Positions 57,947-64,000 of a stretch of 64,000 nt of DNA are shown here, one piece after another. The notes beneath the pieces are model-generated. The model saw nothing but the letters and a program-made list of their open reading frames with translations. It made no database searches and was not told the DNA's origin. Where the stretch lies: positions 41,664,364-41,728,363 of the forward strand of contig NC_052350.1 of assembly GCF_009727055.1 (NCBI RefSeq). The letters run 5' to 3'. The stretch comes from Benincasa hispida. Taxonomy: Eukaryota; Streptophyta; Magnoliopsida; Cucurbitales; Cucurbitaceae. The first letter of the stretch is position 1, and each line of letters begins with the position of its first letter. The position numbers and the translations under genes are program-made.

Positions 57947-59650
57947 AACATTCCTATGGTAGCCCCTTACCAGCTTCTGACAAAACATAATATTATCCAC
58001 AATACTTTGACTTTTCACAAAGGTTGACTTATTAGGTTAGTGAAGTAAGAAAGCCATTCACAAAATGAATTCACAATAATCTTAGAAAATGCACTTATAT
58101 AGGACATTACAATAAGAGATCAGCCTGAAGTCTCTAAGGCCTTCAAAGTCAGGCCATTTAGGAGCCAAAGTGATTGAGGTCGTATTCACACCTAGATAAA
58201 GGAAGAAAGTATCAAAGAAATGCAGTACTAGATCACAGAACTCCTAATGAACCACATTCTAAGTAGACTAAAAGAAACTCACAGAGTAATCATTAGGACC
58301 AGGAGCCTTCCTACTCCTTCGAAAAAAATCACAATTCAAATCTCATCATGATTAATATGCTGGTACAACGCCTCATTACATCCTCAAACCAAGAGAAGTT
58401 CACAATATTTGAAATGTCTTTGGTAAGATCTTGATCTGAAAAAAAAAATCTTAAAATAATTAACAGTAGTGGAAGATATGTCAACATTAGAAGAAATCCT
58501 CTTCCCATAACCATTAATCGATGAGGAGATACCATTTCTATCCACCCGATGAAAGAAAGTTGAGTTCTTATCCTCTAAGGTAAACCATTGCATATGTGAC
58601 TTCTAGTGGAGAGAGGCCACCTCCCGACAATTCCAAGCCCAAAATAATCAAGTTTCCATCCTAGCACGATAATGTAACTCAACTGAATTAGGGTTCTAAA
58701 CCAACTCAACATGCACCAATTCCATTCTCTACCTCAGCTTAGTCACCTTTTTGTCCATCACACTAATTGGGTGACCAAACTTACCCCTCAACACAGGCTT
58801 CAAGGCTTGGAGATTCTTTTGCAAACTCATTAAGGGAGAAACGTCATCCTACCCCTACAATTTCCTCAAACCACATCCATGAAATCAGCAGACTCGGCCA
58901 AGAAATTAAAGAAACATAAATTAGTTGGTCGGTGAACCAACTGAACCCCAACATCAAACACTAGAGGAAAATGATTAAACACCCCTCAAGCATGAGCAAA
59001 AAACTTTGGCAAAGGAAGAGCAAAAGTCCACGTATCATTAACTAAAACACAATCAAGTCTTCTAAGAATTTAATTAGGCTTGCCTGTTCATTAATGTAGG
59101 TGAACCAATTGCCTTGCACATAAGCTCCAATAGACTAGTATGGTTTAATGTATTATCAAACTCCTCCATCTCCGAGGCACAAAACAATCTCCAAGAGACC
59201 CTAATGAAGTTCAAATAACATTAAAGTCCCTTATCACAATCCCTAGAGAATCCCAACTAGTGTACACTAGAGTAAACTCATTCCAGAGCATAACATGCTC
59301 CTCCACAATATTTGAAGTAGACACATATGACCTGAACCATAACTTGAGTCTACAAATGCTTAAAAGAGATATAAATATATTGAGTAGTAATAGAAATAGG
59401 AGAAAAGGAAAAACAACCTATTTTCCAGAGAACCCAAATATCTTTCAAACCGATGGACCCATAACTACTCACGCATTGCAAAGAATCACTAAAAGAACGA
59501 AACACAATATCAAAGTTTTGGAGTTGAACTTTAGGTTCCAGCAAACAGCAAAACTCCACCTTAATTGACTCCAAGAAGGAACGAACAACTAGGGTCTTCA
59601 TAAGGTTATTCAACTCACACACATTCCAAGAACACCAACTAGACATGGGG
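57947..59650 (-). pseudogene. LINE ORF2, endonuclease and first RT part
   Basis: Read leftward: SWNVCELNNLMKTLVVRSF and FCCLLEPKVQ (start of an apurinic-type endonuclease, near 59650-59540), FRSFSDS, an IRDFNVI-like motif near 59230 and LDCVLVND near 59060. Then come a linker (QWFTLEDKNSTFFHRVDRNG, 58590), LRDFRLISYCNVLYK and SIVDNIMFCQKLVRGYHRN (fingers of the reverse transcriptase), ending at the TTACC site. Many stops and frameshifts are present. It is the front half of the protein whose continuation is at 43802. Confidence 0.85.
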
Positions 59651-60041
59651 TAAGATCTCTGAATCCAACAAATTTGAAAGACAAACCAATGAATTATTTC
59701 CACGATACTCGCCAATAGCTATGTAAAGCATAGTCTCGTTAGGATCCAGAGAGGGTAAAACCACCAAAGACATATTAATGTAAGGACTAGAAGATACCAT
59801 CTTGTCTCCATCCCCACTCAAATGGCTGAATCTGTTAGCCATCACACACCTTGGAGTTCGTGAGGGAGAACTAAACTATTGAACAACTAACTCAGGAGGA
59901 TGAGATAACACCTCCTCAGAATGAGACAGAACAGGCCTAGTCAACATCGACTCAGGAAAAGAGCTTCTAGTTTTCAAAATACCAGAGCTCTATTAGTTTA
60001 AGCACGTAACATGATAAAAATTGTCAGAATGACCAAACATA
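59651..60041 (-). pseudogene. LINE ORF1 C-terminal part
   Basis: A CYMFGHSDN-like knuckle remnant lies next to 60041, followed leftward by degenerate sequence up to the endonuclease start. The normal ORF1 zinc knuckle reads C..C...GH in this position. Confidence 0.55.
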
Positions 60042-60046
60042 TAACA
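60042..60046. repeat. Target duplication TAACA/TATCA
   Basis: TAACA before and TATCA after (61620-61624) the solo LTR, with one mismatch. Confidence 0.5.
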
Positions 60047-61619
60047 TGCTGTTGATGTGTTGGATTGCGTTGATGAAATATATTTCTTTGCGTCCATTAA
60101 GCATCAATTTCGTAATGTTGCGATCGCATGCGTTCGGCGCATTAGAACAGTTGATTTTTGTATTTTTGTGCAGAATATGCGTTAACACAATGCAAAGATT
60201 ACGATCATAAGAATTCATTGGTCGAGCGTAACTTCACCGCAAGGCTTTGCGTTGATCGTGCTCGCAAACATCTGGCCGAGAAGGATCACCGCAACTTGGT
60301 TAGGGCAACATGGTGGGCTCATCCGGGTGAAAGGATAATTAAGAGCGATGGGACAGAAAGCTGATGACAGTTGAATCCAAATTAAGTTGACAACCGATAA
60401 CGGTCACAAAGTACATTCAGCTTTATCAGTAACAATTATCTGGCGCATCGGTCAGGAATTAAAGTTGTCCAATCTGTATAACCATGAGAGAGAAGACGCC
60501 TTTCACCATGGATGCTTTATAAATACCAAGGGCATTCTTTAGAGAAGGGTTGACGAGTTAACCAGTTGCTTCTGTTCATAATTTCCTTTCCATTTTAAGG
60601 CGAAGCAAGAGAAGAGTGGTGGCGCCGAAGATCGCTCAGGGCAACTCGAGAGAGAACCTTGGGGCGTAAGAGCCAGAGAGCGGCCGACTCTCGCGAGAGC
60701 GAGATTATCTTTAGAGCACGAGTAGAAACAGTGTAAACGTCTGGCAGCAAGAAATTGCTACCAAGCTCTTTATTATACTTGTATTGTTATTTGTACTTCA
60801 TCTTCATATCTATTCAATGAAAGTTCTATTTCTACATCTGCTCACTCTCTTAATACGCATGAGTAACTAAATTAGTCGAATGGGTTGAGAAGAACTAAGC
60901 TAACATGACCTAGGAAGTTCATTGCTTGCGATTGTCTTATTTTATGCTGTGCAAAATACCCTTTAGAGTTGCTCGAGAGAGAGTCTAAAGAAAGAACCTA
61001 ATATCTCGAGAGAGCTAGGTTAGAATCTAGACTTGAAAGAGCAAGATTAGGCTTGCATAAACAAGAGATAGGGACTTAAAGCTAAGCTCTGTTTGTTAAC
61101 TTGCATCACATGCATCCTAGAGATGAGAATGATATTATGTAGTCGTATATTTGTGTGGACGTCATGTTGTCATCGCATAAATAGAAATAGAGGTTTATGT
61201 GTAAACTCTATAGACTTATCGCATATATCGCATGCGTTCTAGCCTTATAAGCCGTGGTATTTGCACCGAGAGGTGGTTTACTGTTGTATACATGTTGCAT
61301 GATCGTAAGCATGAATGCATTCTAGGGAGTGTTAGCCGAAACCCTTCTCAACCCGTCCACTGCATATTCATCGCATTTCCCGTTTACCAACTCTTTTCAA
61401 ACTCCGCCGCATTTGTTATTTATTTTTCATCAACGTAAACAACAAACCCAACAATTTATTTATTCAATCGGTTACCGCAAAGTCTTCATAAAAATCACCA
61501 ATGGAATCTATTTTCACAAGTCTTTGTATTCGACCCTGGACTTACCAGGAAACTTAGAGAAATTTACACTTGAATTCCGCTGGGGAAACTTGAGTGCACA
61601 ACACAAATCCACCAACGCA
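60047..61619 (+). mobile_element. Solo LTR in LINE ORF1
   Basis: 1,573 bp, TGCTGTTGATG to CCAACGCA. It carries a TATAAATA box at 60518-60525 and, near the right end, the sequence ccctggacttaccagg plus ctggggaaacttgag, of a kind seen near the ends of plant gypsy LTRs. It separates two halves of LINE ORF1. Frames inside have no recognised domain. Confidence 0.65.
60518..60525 (+). promoter_or_regulatory. TATA box of solo LTR
   Basis: TATAAATA about 470 bp into the LTR. It sets the reading direction as rightward. Confidence 0.5.
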
Positions 61620-61624
61620 TATCA

Positions 61625-62700
61625 TCCATATTTCCACTTCATAAATACAAGCATCAGTAATACATATTCAGCCCCAATTTCCATACATACTTGCATAAAG
61701 GACAATCACTGACGTGTCTCGATCACCTTACCTAAGCACATTGGTTTTCCCACAACATTTGCAATAGTTTTAAGCCCCTCACAAGATTCACAACTTAAGG
61801 GGAACATTAAACAATTTTATCTATACTGGAACCTTATAAAAAACAAAGGTTTGGAGAACTTTACCGAGGTCCATCGTCGACGTAACAAAGGCTTCTCTCC
61901 AAGGTGTCACAGACCATTGGCCAATAGCCGATCATGAGCCTCAACACAACAAAACTGAAAAAGAATCAGACCATCGTGTAGATTAGTAATAAGCGATACT
62001 TCCACCTGTATCCACACCCTTTCAATCAAGCATGTGATTAATTAAAAATGTAACCTACCATCCACCAACTGAAAAACCAAAGAACATGCCCATGATGAAA
62101 CAAATTCCTCAACCACATCTTCCATCGAGACCAGAAAACGAGTCCCATTGACGTGCATTGGTGGTGTAAACAGTAACTCATGAACAATAACTGACAATGC
62201 CTTAAATAAGGAGGCCCGAGTAGTTTTGAGTGATTACTCAAACCACTTCCCTCGTCCCTATCAACAATCTTTGGTCTTGTTCCACTAGGGGAATCAATCA
62301 CTCTTTCACTAGTTGATAAATCTAAAGTTGGAAAAATAGGAGAACCCCAACCAACCCTTCAGTTACCATAGGATTCAACTTCTCCACCTCTTCCCCCCAA
62401 TAGGCGCACTAGATGGGCCCATACCCCTCATCACATCGACTTCACACTAGGTGCATGCACCACATCAACCCATTTCTTTAGCATACCCTACTTTTTCTTC
62501 AATGTAGATAGACGGGGAGGTTTCGCCTTTATCCACTTTGGAGACCATTCCTTCTTCATCCAAAACACACCCAACTTTCAATTGAAACACCAAAACTTTT
62601 GTCACAACCTATAACAACGACCTCCAACCAACCCAATGGAAGCTACTAGAACCCCACTCTATATCTCATGGCACCACGAAACCCTTTAGGGATGATAAAG
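61625..62700 (-). pseudogene. LINE ORF1 N-terminal and middle part
   Basis: Text such as VCMEIGAEYVLLMLVFMKW (near 61680) matches the usual pre-knuckle region of plant L1 ORF1. Further right are heavily decayed pieces and a proline/basic N-terminal stretch. The 87-codon frame 62301-62038 is part of it. The exact start is not resolved. Confidence 0.55.
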
Positions 62701-62729
62701 TATTAGTTTTCATTATGTATTTTATGGGT

Positions 62730-64000
62730 TTTTTTTTTTGTTGCTGGTTATTTTGGTTTGTTTTGTTTTACCCAATTTTGAGTCTCCACGTTTTATACCT
62801 TTTTCTTTATGTTCTATTGTCCTCTTCCTCATCAATACAGAGAGTATAATCAATATTCTATCAAGGTTTTTTTTCTCTCTATTCTCTCCTTCCGCTACTA
62901 CTACCTTTGTCTCTTTTTTACAACCTTCCTTTTCCTTGTGGCATCTCTATTTGGGACATCTTGCTAGTCTAGTTTTAAAACGTGTTTTGAGTCTTTGTAA
63001 TCTTTCAAGTTCTAATGTCCCTATGATTGAATTTTGTTACTCATTTCATATGGTTAAAAGCCATCGTTTTCCATTTCCTTTATCAATTACAAAAACTTGT
63101 GAACCTTTTCAGCTTATTCATTCTGATGTATGGGGATCGTCCCCTTAACTTTCAATTAATAGAGCTTTTTATTCCTTTTATTTGTTGATTATTTTACGTG
63201 CTATTCTTGCCTTTATCTACTTAAATCTAAAGATGAGGTTATGTTTTGTTTCCATTATTTCAAAAAACTTGTTGAAACTCAATTTGATAAGAAAATTAAA
63301 AGTCTTCAAACCGATTGGGATGGTGAATTTAGAAGTCTTAGCTCCATTTATCTTCATTTGGGATCATTCATAGAGTGTCATGCCCATGCACACCTCAGCA
63401 AAATGGTCGAGTAGAAAGAAAAAGATTGCCATGTTGTCAAAATGGGGCTCACTTTACTTGCTCATCTTCACTTGCCTACTTCATTTTGATGCTTTGTTTT
63501 TCAAATGGCCATTCATCTTATTAATCGTTTACCACCTCCTGTCCTTGGTTTTACATCTCCTTATGCAAAGTTATGTGGGTGCCTTCCTGATTATCAAATG
63601 TTAAGGGTGTTTGATAGTGCGTGCTTTTTGTTTCTTTGGCCTTATAATTCTCATAAATTGTTGTTTAGATCCCATGAATGCATTAAGCTTTGTTTACTGC
63701 TCAACATGCTAAAATTTCTTTCTCTAAAACCACCCAATTTCACTCCAATCAAACACATTGTTCTCCTGTATTTATTCCTATACCACCTTTGATATTTCAT
63801 TCTTCTTTTCCATCACCTATTCCTTCTTCTCTTCCTACCTCCACTTCATTAGTTCCTCCTAGTTTTTCCTCTCATATTCACATTTCACCATTGCCAGATG
63901 TGCCTTCCTCTTCTCCCCAATATAGTCAGAAAGTTATTCCTCTTTCACCCTCTTCTGTTTGCCTCATCCTTCCATTATTCCTTTTGTTAGTCTATCACCT
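62730..64000 (+). pseudogene. Copia D integrase region, truncated by window end
   Basis: Fourth copia family. Frames show the zinc-binding WHLYLGHLASLVLKRVL, then FQLIHSDVWGSSP (first aspartate), a frameshifted DW..EF-like segment near 63315, HTSAKWSSRKKK (where HTSAQNGRVERK is usual, so the glutamate is lost) and MAIHLINRLPPPVLGF with GCLPDYQMLRVFDSACF. A serine/proline-rich linker follows to the window end. It starts abruptly next to a T-run at 62726 with no gag or protease before it. Confidence 0.8.

Overview
The window is a slice of plant nuclear repeat DNA, most likely from a dicot. The evidence is Ty1/copia and Ty3/gypsy LTR retrotransposons with plant-type initiator-tRNA primer sites, a Tat/Athila-style element, an L1-type LINE, hAT-type MITEs, and a nuclear insertion of plastid DNA. 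The LTR style reminds me of cucurbit repeats, but that is an impression only. I found no convincing intact host gene and no tRNA gene. The plastid rRNA pieces are integrated copies, not functional genes. Every protein-like stretch longer than a few dozen codons is a decayed transposon fragment, apart from one 195-codon reading frame in a non-autonomous element.

Layout, left to right. 1-4182: 3' part of a copia element (family A, + strand) ending in its LTR. 4183-5757: GC-rich LTR-like block on the - strand. 5758-about 8480: truncated copia (family B, - strand). 8808-10026: solo LTR, + strand. 10027-12620: AT-rich, no gene. 12626-22274: a copia A element with both LTRs and an AGAAC target duplication, whose 3' LTR carries a 607-bp hAT-type MITE. 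About 22906-29168: decayed gypsy element (- strand), with a solo LTR in its gag that itself holds a tandem duplication and an 11-N assembly gap. 29173-30951: gypsy tail fragment and LTR pieces. 31370-31880: second copy of the MITE. 33186-41440: copia C (- strand) with matching LTRs and a TTGCT duplication, carrying three further LTRs of about 2 kb. 43090-62700: an L1-type LINE (- strand) split by a 14-kb LTR-element insertion (43808-57941, TTACC duplication) and by a solo LTR (60047-61619). 62730-64000: a copia D fragment (+) running off the end.

The deepest nest is LINE > non-autonomous LTR element > Tat-like non-autonomous element (47575-53292) > plastid 23S-4.5S-5S rDNA segment (about 48383-49195). 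Target-site duplications read by eye support most layers and give an order of events. The genes do not cooperate in a pathway: the elements are broken, and reverse-transcriptase or integrase regions are deleted, frameshifted or mutated at catalytic positions. No new defence, toxin or metabolic system was found. The items most worth following are the plastid rDNA insertion inside an LTR, the chimeric double-start LTR at 55755-57941, the suspicious duplication at the assembly gap, and a cluster of short degenerate repeats at 38940-39198.
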